Origin: CAZOKZ01 sp964580585
GTDB lineage: Bacteria; Sumerlaeota; Sumerlaeia; SLMS01; JAHLLQ01
Reading direction: 5' to 3'
NCBI GenBank assembly: GCA_964580585.1
Contig: CAZOKZ010000030.1
Coordinates: 1-51,210, forward strand
DNA: 51,210 bases
A model generated the notes under the pieces. It was given only the letters and a program-made list of their open reading frames with translations. It made no database searches and had not been told where the DNA came from. Shown in pieces: positions 8,330-16,748 of the stretch (positions are counted from its first letter, which is position 1; every line of letters begins with the position of its first letter). A program made the translations under genes and the position numbers.

Positions 8330-9257
8330 ATTTTGCCACCTTACGCATTTCATCCATCAGTTTATTGACAACCAACGTTGCTTCTTCGCGCAGGGTATCG
8401 AACAGCTCCTGGATTTCGTCTTCGTTGGTGGTGTGTTCAAGCTCCATTGCCAGGTTGCGTAAATGGTCGGCTCCAAAATGGGCGGCGTTGCCTTTAACCA
8501 GATGTGCTTCGTATGCGATCAACGACCAGTTGCGTGACGTGATGGCGCGTTGGAGTGTTTGAAGCCGGGTTTTGAGATCTTCCATGAAAATCTGGGCGAT
8601 TTCGAGCTCGAAATCCACATCGCCACTCGAAGCGAAATGCAACTTGTGGATATTGAACGCCAGCGAGCTATCCACGTCGAGTTCGTAATCGTCGTAGTAA
8701 TTATCTTCTGCCTGGGATTCATTTGTTCCGGTGCGGAAGTCGTGAAGTAAATTTGCCCAGTCGGAGATTTTGCCGCTGACGTCCACAAAAATCCCCAGGT
8801 ATCCGGGTTCGCCCGCCACGGGAATGCGCAAATAATGCGCGCAGCCAAGCAACCAGACCAAGTCGCCATTGGAATCAACGACGCGGAATAAATCGACAAA
8901 GGGAATCTTCATTCCGACAGATCGACGCCAGTTTTTCCGCACGCGTTCTTGTTCGTTACGCGGAATCGCCGCCAACCAGCCATCCTCGCGTGCTTCGGCG
9001 GTTGTTTGGCCCGTGATGCGGCTCCAGAAATTATTCACAAACCGAAGCTCGCCTTGTTCATTGGCGAAAAACACAACATGCGTATGATTGGTTTCGGCAA
9101 ACACCGGATACAAATACCCACCGGGTTCGGATATCGTTTCCTTCATCAACTTATGCGTCTGCATGACCTGAACCTCGTGTTCGAGCTCCAACAGGCGTGT
9201 TTGCAGTTCCGCGTTGTGTCGTGTCAGTTGATCAACCAGGGATTGTTCGTCGTTCAC
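8328..9257 (-). CDS. PAS domain - histidine phosphotransfer (HPt) protein
   Basis: About 309 aa from the GTG at 9257, which has GAGG eight bases upstream; a TTG at 9323 in the same frame is an alternative. An N-terminal coiled coil (L-L-E-L-E-H-E-V-Q-V-M) is followed by a PAS domain, with V-V-F-F-A-N-E-Q-G-E-L-R-F-V-N-N-F-W near 60-80. The C-terminal four-helix HPt domain has the phospho-acceptor context A-H-L-V-K-G-N-A-A-H-F-G-A (His about 252). HPt proteins relay phosphate between receiver domains in multistep phosphorelays. No kinase or receiver gene is adjacent, and the PAS plus HPt pairing without a kinase is uncommon. It may be a sensor-modulated phosphate shuttle (inference). Confidence 0.75.
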   Translation of the reverse strand: MNDEQSLVDQLTRHNAELQTRLLELEHEVQVMQTHKLMKETISEPGGYLYPVFAETNHTHVVFFANEQGELRFVNNFWSRITGQTTAEAREDGWLAAIPRNEQERVRKNWRRSVGMKIPFVDLFRVVDSNGDLVWLLGCAHYLRIPVAGEPGYLGIFVDVSGKISDWANLLHDFRTGTNESQAEDNYYDDYELDVDSSLAFNIHKLHFASSGDVDFELEIAQIFMEDLKTRLQTLQRAITSRNWSLIAYEAHLVKGNAAHFGADHLRNLAMELEHTTNEDEIQELFDTLREEATLVVNKLMDEMRKVAK

Positions 9258-9340
9258 TATGCGAGCCTCATTTATGCCATTGCTATTAGACTGAAGTATG
9301 ACGCAGATACGGGAAGGCGACAAGGGTAAAGCATGCGGGA

Positions 9341-9712
9341 TTACAATGGCTTTCCATCTTCTTTATCCCGCAACCGGCGTCGTTCGATTTCAAGTAGCTT
9401 CTCACCCACAGCGGCAGCGAGATCGATTCCGCGCGAGTTGGCATAGTTGACCACGGCAATGAACACGTCGGCGGCTTCGTCGGCCAATTCGTCGTGAGGA
9501 ATTTCGCGACCTTTCCAGGCCTTCTTTTCCTTATTGGCAACCTCGCCTGCTTCGCCCGCCAATTCCAGGGCAAAAAATTGAGGCGTGCGCGGTGGAAACG
9601 CGGCAGCATTATACTCCCGGAAACCCGCCTGTGCCGTGGCGAGCGCCGCGCGTAAAGGTTCAATAAAATCCAGGCTTGGTTGGCCATTCGGCGCGATCTG
9701 GGGTTGCTCCAT
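9341..9712 (-). CDS. MazG-like nucleotide pyrophosphohydrolase
   Basis: 123 aa from the ATG at 9712, chosen because GGGAGGTG precedes it; the frame is open upstream but would run into aguB. The metal-binding helices of the all-alpha NTP pyrophosphatase fold are visible: E-L-A-G-E-A-G-E-V, then D-E-L-A-D-E-A-A-D-V-F-I (the E-x-x-E and E-x-x-D pattern). Relatives hydrolyse (d)NTPs to monophosphates as house-cleaning enzymes. Transcribed divergently from aguB. Confidence 0.8.
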   Translation of the reverse strand: MEQPQIAPNGQPSLDFIEPLRAALATAQAGFREYNAAAFPPRTPQFFALELAGEAGEVANKEKKAWKGREIPHDELADEAADVFIAVVNYANSRGIDLAAAVGEKLLEIERRRLRDKEDGKPL

Positions 9713-9797
9713 GAAATCCACCTCCCATAACTGACGGGCGTTGGCACCGCTCTTGCACCGTTGCACGGCGCGCATATCAAACTGAGGATTCGACCGA

Positions 9798-10676
9798 ATG
9801 GCAACCCCGACCTCTCGAAAAACCGTGCTGGGCCTGATCCAGATGAGCTGTACCGAGGACTTGGACGTGAATACGGACAAGGCCATCGACCGCATTCGTC
9901 AGGCTGCCGACGATGGCGCGCAGATTATCTGTACCCAGGAACTCTTCCGTGGCCTTTATCCGTGCCAGGAAGAAGAACACGCGATGTTCGAGACGACCGA
10001 ACCGCTGCCGGGGCCGACGACGGAGCGATTGGCTGCCGTGGCGCGCGAAAAAAAAGTCGTCATCGTATCGTCGCATTTCGAGCGCCGTGCCGCAGGCGTT
10101 TATCACAATACAGCGTGTGTGTTTGATGCCGATGGATCGATGTTGGGTCTTTACCGCAAAATGCACATTCCGGACGATCCGCACTATTACGAAAAATTTT
10201 ACTTCGCACCCGGCGATCTGGGGTTCAAAGCATTCAACACGCGTTACGGTTGTATTGGAGTGTTGGTTTGCTGGGACCAGTGGTATCCCGAAGCGGCTCG
10301 CTTGACAGCGATGCGTGGCGCCGAGATTTTGTTCTATCCAACAGCGATTGGTTGGCTTTTGCCCGAGAAAGAAGAATTTGGCGTGCGCCAGCATAGTGCC
10401 TGGGAAACGGTTCAACGCGGGCACGCGGTTGCCAATGGCGCTTATGTCGCCACGACGAACCGTGTCGGTGTCGAAGGAAACATCGAATTCTGGGGCCAAT
10501 CGTTTGTTGCCGACCCACAGGGCATCATTCTCGACCGCGGCGATATCCGCGACGAACAAAACCTGCTGGTGGAGGTCGATCTTGGCCTGGTCGAAACCGT
10601 TCGCCAGCACTGGCCTTTCCTTCGCGACCGTCGTATCGATGCATACGGCGATATTACCAAGCGTTACATTGACTGA
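9798..10676 (+). CDS. aguB: N-carbamoylputrescine amidase
   Basis: 292 aa, nitrilase superfamily. It hydrolyses N-carbamoylputrescine to putrescine, CO2 and ammonia. The Glu-Lys-Cys triad is visible: E48 in C-T-Q-E-L-F, K121 in Y-R-K-M-H-I-P-D, and C158 in V-C-W-D-Q-W-Y-P-E. Length and motifs match the AguB subfamily. The next gene encodes agmatine deiminase, the preceding step, which fixes the substrate. Likely one transcript, with a 27-bp gap to the ATG of aguA. Confidence 0.95.
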   Translation: MATPTSRKTVLGLIQMSCTEDLDVNTDKAIDRIRQAADDGAQIICTQELFRGLYPCQEEEHAMFETTEPLPGPTTERLAAVAREKKVVIVSSHFERRAAGVYHNTACVFDADGSMLGLYRKMHIPDDPHYYEKFYFAPGDLGFKAFNTRYGCIGVLVCWDQWYPEAARLTAMRGAEILFYPTAIGWLLPEKEEFGVRQHSAWETVQRGHAVANGAYVATTNRVGVEGNIEFWGQSFVADPQGIILDRGDIRDEQNLLVEVDLGLVETVRQHWPFLRDRRIDAYGDITKRYID

Positions 10677-10703
10677 TTCCGACGAAAGTTGCCTCCGATA
10701 CCG

Positions 10704-11762
10704 ATGTTGAACCTTCCGATCAATACGCCCGCCGCGCGCGGGTTTCGCATGCCCGCCGAATGGGAGCCGCACGAAGCCACCTGGCTGGCGTGGCCGCACA
10801 AGGAAGCTTCGTGGCCGGGGAAAATATCCGCCATCCCGCCGATCTATTCGGAAATCGTGCGTCATCTCTCCACCTGCGAAAAAGTTCGCATCGAAGTTTG
10901 CGATGAAGAGATGCGCGATGAGGCTCGACGCACGTTGGAACATTACAGCGCGTGGAATGAAAACGTCGAGCTGCACCTCATTCCGAACAACGATGCCTGG
11001 GCGCGCGATCACGGACCGATTTTTGTCGTGAAGGACCAGGATGGAACGCGCGAACTGGGCGTAACCGATTGGATTTTCAATTCCTGGGGCGACAAGTACC
11101 CGCCAACGGATTTGGATAACAAGGTACCGGGTAAAATCGCGTCGATGTATAAGCTTGAATATTGGGCGCCGGGCATCGTGCTCGAAGGTGGCTCGATCGA
11201 CGTCAACGGCAAGGGGACGCTGCTGACGACCGAGGCGTGTTTGCTGAACAAAAACCGCAACCCGCACCTGACGAAAGAAGAGATCGAGGCCTATCTGAAA
11301 GCCTACCTTGGCGTTCGGCACATCTTATGGCTCGGCGACGGAATTGTCGGTGATGACACAGATGGTCACATCGACGATTTGGCTCGATTCATCGACGAGC
11401 GAACGATTGTTACCGTTGTTGAAGAAAATCCGGCAGATGAAAATTACGATATTTTACAGTATAATCTTGGGCGACTTTACGGAATGCGCGACCAGGACGG
11501 TCAACCGTTCCGTGTCGTTACGCTACCCATGCCTGCGCCGGTGATTTTCGAGGACACACGTTTACCTGCCAGTTACGCGAACTTCTACATCGCGAACAAA
11601 GTCGTGCTCGTGCCGACATACCAATGCGAAAACGACCCACGGGCGTTGGCGATTTTAAAGGGACTTTTTCCCCATCACAAAGTGATAGGTGTGAACTGTA
11701 CCGATTTGGTGTGGGGCCTTGGGGCGATTCATTGCATCAGTCAGCAACAACCGAGACGTTAG
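10704..11762 (+). CDS. aguA: Agmatine deiminase
   Basis: Converts agmatine to N-carbamoylputrescine plus ammonia. 352 aa from the ATG at 10704; a TTG at 10689 would add five residues and neither has a strong Shine-Dalgarno. Motifs of the guanidino-modifying fold: F-R-M-P-A-E-W-E-P-H at the N-terminus, A-R-D-H-G-P-I-F, E-G-G-S-I-D-V-N-G, D-D-T-D-G-H-I-D-D, and the catalytic Cys in G-A-I-H-C-I-S-Q-Q-Q-P near the C-terminus. With aguB it completes the arginine-agmatine-putrescine route. No arginine decarboxylase is in the window. Confidence 0.95.
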   Translation: MLNLPINTPAARGFRMPAEWEPHEATWLAWPHKEASWPGKISAIPPIYSEIVRHLSTCEKVRIEVCDEEMRDEARRTLEHYSAWNENVELHLIPNNDAWARDHGPIFVVKDQDGTRELGVTDWIFNSWGDKYPPTDLDNKVPGKIASMYKLEYWAPGIVLEGGSIDVNGKGTLLTTEACLLNKNRNPHLTKEEIEAYLKAYLGVRHILWLGDGIVGDDTDGHIDDLARFIDERTIVTVVEENPADENYDILQYNLGRLYGMRDQDGQPFRVVTLPMPAPVIFEDTRLPASYANFYIANKVVLVPTYQCENDPRALAILKGLFPHHKVIGVNCTDLVWGLGAIHCISQQQPRR

Positions 11763-11778
11763 AGTCAAACTCGCGTCT

Positions 11779-12525
11779 TTATCCACCCATTTGAACAATG
11801 CGGACGGCGGTTGCCAGATCGATACGGCCATCGTAAAGCGCTCGGCCAGAGATGGCGCCGACGATATTCGGCAGGCCAAGATCGGCGACAGCCTGAAGAT
11901 CCGGCACGGAGGAAATTCCTCCCGAAGCAACGACTTCGAGGTCTGGAATTGCCTGAGCCATGCTGGTCAGAGCGGCTAGATTCGGCCCTGAAAGCATACC
12001 GTCGGTGGCGATATCCGTGTAAATGATACGTTTGCAGCCGATTTCGTGCATCCGTCGGGCAAAATCGATGGCGGCGATGCTGCTGCTTTCGGTCCAGCCA
12101 CGCGTAGCGACGTAGCCGTCCTTGGCATCGATGCCGACAATCACGCGTTCGGCGTCTGTTTTGAGAATAGATTTGATAAACTCAACGTCTTCAACGGCGC
12201 GTGTTCCAATGATGACTTCATCGACACCCGCGTCCCAAGCTGTTTTGGCGTCTGCGTACGAGCGAATCCCGCCGCCGAGTTCCACCTTCATTGTGGCGTT
12301 GGCGCGAATGGCGTGAACTTGCTCCAGGTTTCCGAATTTGCCGTCGAAAGCGCCGTTCAGGTCCACAACGTGCAGGCGCGTGGCGCCCGCTTGCTGGAAC
12401 AGTTGGGCAAACGCCACCGGATCGTCCGAGTAAATGGTTCGCTCGTCGCGTTTTCCCTGAGCCAGGCGGACAACTTGCCCATCCAGCAAATCGATTGCGG
12501 GTATTACTTCAAACTGGTTCGTCAC
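11779..12525 (-). CDS. hisA: Phosphoribosylformimino-AICAR isomerase
   Basis: Fourth step of histidine biosynthesis, a (beta/alpha)8 Amadori isomerase. 248 aa from the GTG at 12525, five bases after the fabI stop; the frame runs further upstream only inside fabI. The two catalytic Asp contexts are present: A-I-D-L-L-D-G at the N-terminus and Y-T-D-I-A-T-D-G-M-L near 170. The phosphate-binding G-G-G-I-R and A-S-G-G-I are also seen. No other his genes lie here, so the pathway is scattered or elsewhere. Probably co-transcribed with fabI. Confidence 0.95.
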   Translation of the reverse strand: MTNQFEVIPAIDLLDGQVVRLAQGKRDERTIYSDDPVAFAQLFQQAGATRLHVVDLNGAFDGKFGNLEQVHAIRANATMKVELGGGIRSYADAKTAWDAGVDEVIIGTRAVEDVEFIKSILKTDAERVIVGIDAKDGYVATRGWTESSSIAAIDFARRMHEIGCKRIIYTDIATDGMLSGPNLAALTSMAQAIPDLEVVASGGISSVPDLQAVADLGLPNIVGAISGRALYDGRIDLATAVRIVQMGG

Positions 12526-12530
12526 CGATC

Positions 12531-13307
12531 TTACATCCCCATAATGTGGTATCCGGCGTCCACGAAGAGAACTTCTCCCGTGATTCCTGACGCCCACGGG
12601 CTAAGCAGGAACAATCCCGCGTCGCCGACTTCTTCGACGGTGACGTTCCGCCCGAGGGGGGCGCGTTTTTCAACTTCGTCCAAAACGGCCGAGAAATTAG
12701 AAATGCCGCGTGCGGCCAATGTGCGCAACGGACCGGCGCTCAGGGCATTGACTCGGATGCCTTGTTTGCCCAAGTCCCAAGCCAGATAGCGCGTTGTGGC
12801 TTCCAACGAGGCTTTACAGATGCCCATGACGTTGTAGTTCGGGATCACTTTTTCCGAGCCCAGGTAGGTCAATGTCAGCACTGAAGCGTTATCAGAGGCC
12901 TGAAGCATCGGCATCGCGCCGCGCACCACGCTGATCAACGAGTAAGCGCTGACTTCCTGGGAGAGCTTGAACCCATCGGCGGAAGTTTCGATAATGCCAC
13001 CTTCCAGGTCCTCTTTCTTGGCATAAGCCACCGAGTGAACCAACATATCGAGCTTGCCGTCGAATTCTTCGCTGACCTCCGCCATAGCCTGCTTTATTTC
13101 TTCGTCGTTGGTGGCGTCCATCCGAACGCAGGTCAATTGCGGTTCGCAGGTTTCTGCCAGTGCGCGCACGCGTGGCTCGATGCGTTCGTCCATGTAGGTC
13201 AAGACGACCCGAGCGCCTTCGCGCAGCAGGGAGCGTGTAATAGCCCAAGCGATCGAATTTTTGTTGGCCACACCGATGACCAACGCCGTTTTGCCCTCAA
13301 GAATCAT
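12531..13307 (-). CDS. fabI: Enoyl-[acyl-carrier-protein] reductase (NADH)
   Basis: Last reductive step of fatty-acid elongation. 258 aa, SDR fold. N-terminal nucleotide site A-L-V-I-G-V-A-N-K-N-S-I-A-W, as in FabI. The catalytic Tyr-x6-Lys is seen as N-Y-N-V-M-G-I-C-K, and the following helix gives R-V-N-A-L-S-A-G-P-L-R-T-L-A. The family's V-H-S-V-A-Y-A segment is intact. hisA follows on the same strand after 5 bp. Confidence 0.95.
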   Translation of the reverse strand: MILEGKTALVIGVANKNSIAWAITRSLLREGARVVLTYMDERIEPRVRALAETCEPQLTCVRMDATNDEEIKQAMAEVSEEFDGKLDMLVHSVAYAKKEDLEGGIIETSADGFKLSQEVSAYSLISVVRGAMPMLQASDNASVLTLTYLGSEKVIPNYNVMGICKASLEATTRYLAWDLGKQGIRVNALSAGPLRTLAARGISNFSAVLDEVEKRAPLGRNVTVEEVGDAGLFLLSPWASGITGEVLFVDAGYHIMGM

Positions 13308-13753
13308 AGTATGGAAGTCTCGTTGCTCAGTTTGGAGAAAATGAGTGCTCTAATGCCGTTTCTCTCGAAAAAGGGGGAAAATTTTTCGAACCTTATCAAA
13401 CAATGGGCGCCTTTATGCGGGGGGCTTCCTCGCGAGTGCAAGAGCGACTTGCCCTGTTTTCCCGACGAACAGTAAAAAAAATGTCAATTTTCTCTATTTG
13501 GTCCCACACTCAAAGAGGAGCTTGCTCTGGAAATGGATGTTTTTTACCTAAAAGTGGATATTTTGAATTTACATTGTTGCGCAAGATTCGTGATGCAATC
13601 GCAAAGAGAATATGTAAAGACAGGAGTCAAAGATCATCAAAACTAACTTTTGCCATGAACTTTGCTTGCCTGTCGCAGTGAAACATGGTTTTATTTGATG
13701 GAATAGTAGGACCGAAGCAGGAAAACGATACTCACCAGGTATAAATTCTAGTC
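13308..13753. other. Divergent intergenic region, nothing clear
   Basis: 446 bp between the divergent starts of fabI and the alpha/beta hydrolase, AT-richer than its surroundings. It must hold both promoters, but I see no convincing -35/-10 pair, no hairpin of note and no RNA gene. A 19-codon ORF at 13685-13744 lacks a ribosome-binding site and is not called. Confidence 0.5.
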
Positions 13754-14569
13754 GTGTCGCTTATTGGATGTTCAGTCTCGGTTGCCCAGATGGCTGGTTC
13801 TGCTGCCCGCTCTATCGAGCGGAAGGAAGTGGAAACCTCGTCGGGTGGGCTCGTCAGCTACCTGCGAGCGGGCGATTCATCCATGCCGCGTGTCATTTTT
13901 GTCCATGGTTCGCCGGGCAGCGCCCGTGGGTGGAAGCGCTATTTGCGCAATCCGTTGGATCAATACGAGTTTATTGCCATTGATCGTCCGGGTTTCGGTC
14001 ATTCCTCTCATTGGGGTGTCGTTCCGCATTTGCGCGAACAAGCGCGCGCGATCGAACCCTTGCTGGTCGAGCGCAATAAGCGCTGGCCCATTCTCGTGGG
14101 GCATTCCTTTGGGGCCGCCGTAGCGATTCGCACTGCCATTGAATATCCGCGACTGGTGGGTGGGTTATTGATTATCTCCGGTTCACTCGACCCCGATCTG
14201 GAGGAAATCGGCATCCTCAACACAGTAGGGAAGGCTTGCTCGTTCCTGCTGCCCAAAAGACTGCGACATTGCAACCGCGAGTTGATGACTTTTAGGGAAG
14301 AGCTAATCGCCCTGCGCCCCATGATGGGCAATGTCCGGTGCCCCGTGATCATTCTTCATGGCATTCGTGATTCGCTTGTCCCCCCCTCGAACGTCGATTA
14401 CATGCGAAGCCATATGCAATCTCGTTTCATACGTGATGTTGTCGTTTTAGAAAAAGGGAACCATTTTTTACCTTGGAAGGAAGAAGCGATCATTCGCAAA
14501 GCCATCGAGCAACTGGCCATCGAGGAAGATCGCCCCTCTCGTTCTTTCGGTAGTTCCATTGTTCCATGA
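13754..14569 (+). CDS. Alpha/beta hydrolase
   Basis: 271 aa from a GTG; an ATG at 13790 is an alternative start. The fold's elements are in order: oxyanion motif V-H-G-S-P-G-S (about 50), V-G-H-S-F-G-A-A nucleophile elbow (Ser about 118), H-G-I-R-D-S-L-V-P with the acid (about 210), and G-N-H-F-L-P-W with the catalytic His (about 238). The substrate is unknown; such proteins are esterases, lipases or C-C hydrolases. Followed on the same strand by the PHP-like gene and the frameshifted gene. Confidence 0.85.
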   Translation: MSLIGCSVSVAQMAGSAARSIERKEVETSSGGLVSYLRAGDSSMPRVIFVHGSPGSARGWKRYLRNPLDQYEFIAIDRPGFGHSSHWGVVPHLREQARAIEPLLVERNKRWPILVGHSFGAAVAIRTAIEYPRLVGGLLIISGSLDPDLEEIGILNTVGKACSFLLPKRLRHCNRELMTFREELIALRPMMGNVRCPVIILHGIRDSLVPPSNVDYMRSHMQSRFIRDVVVLEKGNHFLPWKEEAIIRKAIEQLAIEEDRPSRSFGSSIVP

Positions 14570-14732
14570 AATGAATTTGCAATAGGACTCGACAAAGATT
14601 GACATTTTTTCAAAATTTTGCGAGATGTAAGTGAGCCCGGAGACTGCTCTTCCGGTCGATCAATTCAAAGAAGTCAGGAACCGAACCGTGTTTGGCGCCA
14701 TCGAAGCGAAGGAACAATCCAGGGGTGTGCTC

Positions 14733-15794
14733 ATGAATCAGGGCGTTAGGACATACAGCGGCGTCGTTCATGTCCACACGGACCAATGTGGAGGCGCGAC
14801 GTTTGAAAGCATTCTGAATGCGGCGCGCGAATGCGGAGTGGACTATATTGTTCTGACCGATCGCAACCCCACGCATAGCTACCGCGAATTAGCAGGTTGG
14901 CACGATGGGGTTCTGGTGATTCTGGGCGAGGAAATCTGCTGCGCCGATGGCGAGTTCCTGGCATTTGAAACGCGCAGTTTTGTAGGGGAGTGTTCCGTTG
15001 CCGAAATCGGCATCGAGCAGGTGCGCCGTGCCAACGGCGCCGTTGTTGGGATGAATTACCAACTCGACAATGGAAATGCCCGAAAAAGCTTTCCTCAACC
15101 CCTGCCGATGGAAGAAATCGACATGGTGGAACTCTGGTCGTTCCTCGACGAATTTCTGATGCGTGTGCCGGGCAATCGGGCGCTGCTTTTCCAGGCCCGC
15201 CCCGCTCGCGCGCTCGAAGGTCCCACCAACCATACGTTGCGCGCCTGGGACAAGGCATTGGCTCATCGGTTTATTCCCGCCATTGGCGCGGTGAACGCAT
15301 TCCTGCGCAAAGACCCCCTGCTCGACTGGCGCGAATTTTTCCCCTTCCGTGTTTCGTTCAACACCATTCGCACCATGATAGTCTGCCCCGAGCTTCCCTC
15401 GTCGGCCAAACTCGCGCGTCAACTCGTGTGGAAAGCGCTTCGTGGCGGACATTCATTTATCTACAATCACTTCCTGGGCAATCCGCGCGAGTTTCTCTTC
15501 CAATATGTTGATCGGCACGGTTGCATTTACCGGATTGGCGATACGGTGGAGTACTCGTCGGGCGGTTTCCTGGACATCGTATTGCCTCAAGACACCGAAG
15601 TGCGCATTCGCCGCAACGGCGAACCGCTTTTCTGGGGCACGGCGGAAAACTTCAGCTTCCCCGTTCCCGCGCCGGGCGTTTATCGCGTCGAAGTGCTTCT
15701 CGACCGCCGCATGTGGATTCTCACCAACCCCATTCGCATTCTCGAAGACGTGTCCTGCATCACATCTCCTTCCACCATTGGGGATTTAACGTGA
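14733..15794 (+). CDS. PHP-like protein, metal site largely degenerate
   Basis: About 353 aa from the ATG at 14733, preceded by AGGGGTG. A GTG at 14631 in the same frame would add 34 poorly structured residues. The N-terminus carries the PHP phosphoesterase signature H-V-H-T-D-Q-C-G-G. Family ligands further on are changed: T-D-R-N-P instead of the usual T-D-H, M-N-Y where A-H-P is expected, and A-V-N-A-F in place of S-D-A-H. The Glu of G-E-E-I-C-C is kept. The C-terminal ~100 residues are beta-rich (D-T-E-V-R-I-R-R-N-G-E-P-L-F-W-G). It is probably descended from a PHP hydrolase with altered or lost activity. Confidence 0.6.
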   Translation: MNQGVRTYSGVVHVHTDQCGGATFESILNAARECGVDYIVLTDRNPTHSYRELAGWHDGVLVILGEEICCADGEFLAFETRSFVGECSVAEIGIEQVRRANGAVVGMNYQLDNGNARKSFPQPLPMEEIDMVELWSFLDEFLMRVPGNRALLFQARPARALEGPTNHTLRAWDKALAHRFIPAIGAVNAFLRKDPLLDWREFFPFRVSFNTIRTMIVCPELPSSAKLARQLVWKALRGGHSFIYNHFLGNPREFLFQYVDRHGCIYRIGDTVEYSSGGFLDIVLPQDTEVRIRRNGEPLFWGTAENFSFPVPAPGVYRVEVLLDRRMWILTNPIRILEDVSCITSPSTIGDLT

Positions 15795-15803
15795 GAGAAC
15801 ATC

Positions 15804-16150
15804 ATGAAAGATGTGAAACTGGATTATGATCGGAGCTTACTGCTTCCCCAATATCAGTTGGTGGGAAAGCTAACAGGATTTAGCCCCGTTCAAGGTGAAG
15901 GGACCGTTCAAAATCGTCCTTTTTTTTTCGCGCCCGCCAGCAAGGTTGGACCTTTTGCATTTCACTTTCGGACAACGTCGATCCTGCCAGGCCCGAGGCC
16001 GAGTGCGATGGGGCTTTCTTTCTTAAAGGGGCGATAGGAAACGATAAATACAATGCGGGATACATGCCGCTGTCCGAAGTAAAACAAATCATCGAACATT
16101 GTTGTAAAGAATACGCTGCTTGGGCGGAAAAAACGTTGGATCGCGATTAA
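15804..16150 (+). pseudogene. Small gene with a -1 frameshift at a T9 run
   Basis: The frame from ATG 15804 encodes M-K-D-V-K-L-D-Y-D-R and is clean up to the run of nine T at 15920-15928. After it, the original frame gives unconvincing sequence and stops at 16037. The -1 frame continues cleanly as R-A-R-Q-Q-G-W-T-F-C-I-S-L, then G-A-F-F-L-K-G-A-I-G-N-D-K, and ends with A-A-W-A-E-K-T-L-D-R-D and TAA at 16148-16150. Joined, the product is about 114 aa. It could be a true frameshift mutation, a homopolymer base-calling error, or -1 slippage on U-UUU-UUU. The family is not recognised. It lies directly after the PHP-like gene on the same strand. Confidence 0.6.
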
Positions 16151-16169
16151 GCCGACAGTTGGATACAGT

Positions 16170-16685
16170 TTAATTTAGAGAATGGATTTTTTCCTGGATC
16201 GTCGCAATTTCTGGAAATGATTTCACGTTCCATCGCACGATGGGTATTCCTGCATCGGCGAGCGCTTTATCTTTTTTCGCATCGGCAACTTGTCGATCTT
16301 GCCGTTCATGAGAAGAATCATCGAGTTCAATCACCGCCACAATGCTTGAGTCTTTGTTGCAGATTACGAAATCCGCACTCATGCGGTTGATGCGATTAAA
16401 CCACGTCATATAGGGATGCCCCTTTTTGACGCCGAGGAATCGGGAAAGTTGAACTTGGGGAAAGACAAGGTGATCGGGTAGAGCTTGAACGAGTCGATTA
16501 TATAAAATCTGCTCAGGTTGGGAAAGAAGTCTTTTGGCATAATAGGGCCAGACTTCGACTTTGGGATTACTCCCACCAGCCTCGGCTTGATCTTCATCGC
16601 TATCTTGTATGGTTGATGCAGAAACAAGGAACAGAAAAAAACCTACAGCCGTAATAATCAACAGGAGGAGAATGAATGTGTTCAT
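16170..16685 (-). CDS. DUF2726 protein, membrane-anchored nuclease-like domain
   Basis: 171 aa. An N-terminal hydrophobic segment (I-L-L-L-L-I-I-T-A-V-G-F-F-L-F-L-V) is followed by a short acidic linker. The DUF2726 domain shows L-L-S-Q-P-E-Q-I-L-Y-N-R-L, then R-M-S-A-D-F-V-I-C-N, and V-I-E-L-D-D-S-S-H with a trailing D-K-A-L-A-D-A-G-I-P-I-V-R. The spaced Asp, E-L-D and Lys resemble a PD-(D/E)xK nuclease core. DUF2726 proteins often also carry a zinc finger or topoisomerase-like part, absent here. It converges on the frameshifted gene (19-bp gap). Confidence 0.75.
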   Translation of the reverse strand: MNTFILLLLIITAVGFFLFLVSASTIQDSDEDQAEAGGSNPKVEVWPYYAKRLLSQPEQILYNRLVQALPDHLVFPQVQLSRFLGVKKGHPYMTWFNRINRMSADFVICNKDSSIVAVIELDDSSHERQDRQVADAKKDKALADAGIPIVRWNVKSFPEIATIQEKIHSLN

Positions 16686-16748
16686 GCGTTCAAATCCAAT
16701 TCACCCGTTAGACGGAATCCTTTAATCCTGTCCAAACTGGCTTTCCCC

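Noticed and set aside
9777..11321. 514-codon open frame on the minus strand
   Set aside because: Antisense of aguB-aguA, both certain by catalytic residues.
13403..13681. 92-codon frame between fabI and the hydrolase gene
   Set aside because: Unstructured composition, no ribosome-binding site, no recognisable protein features.
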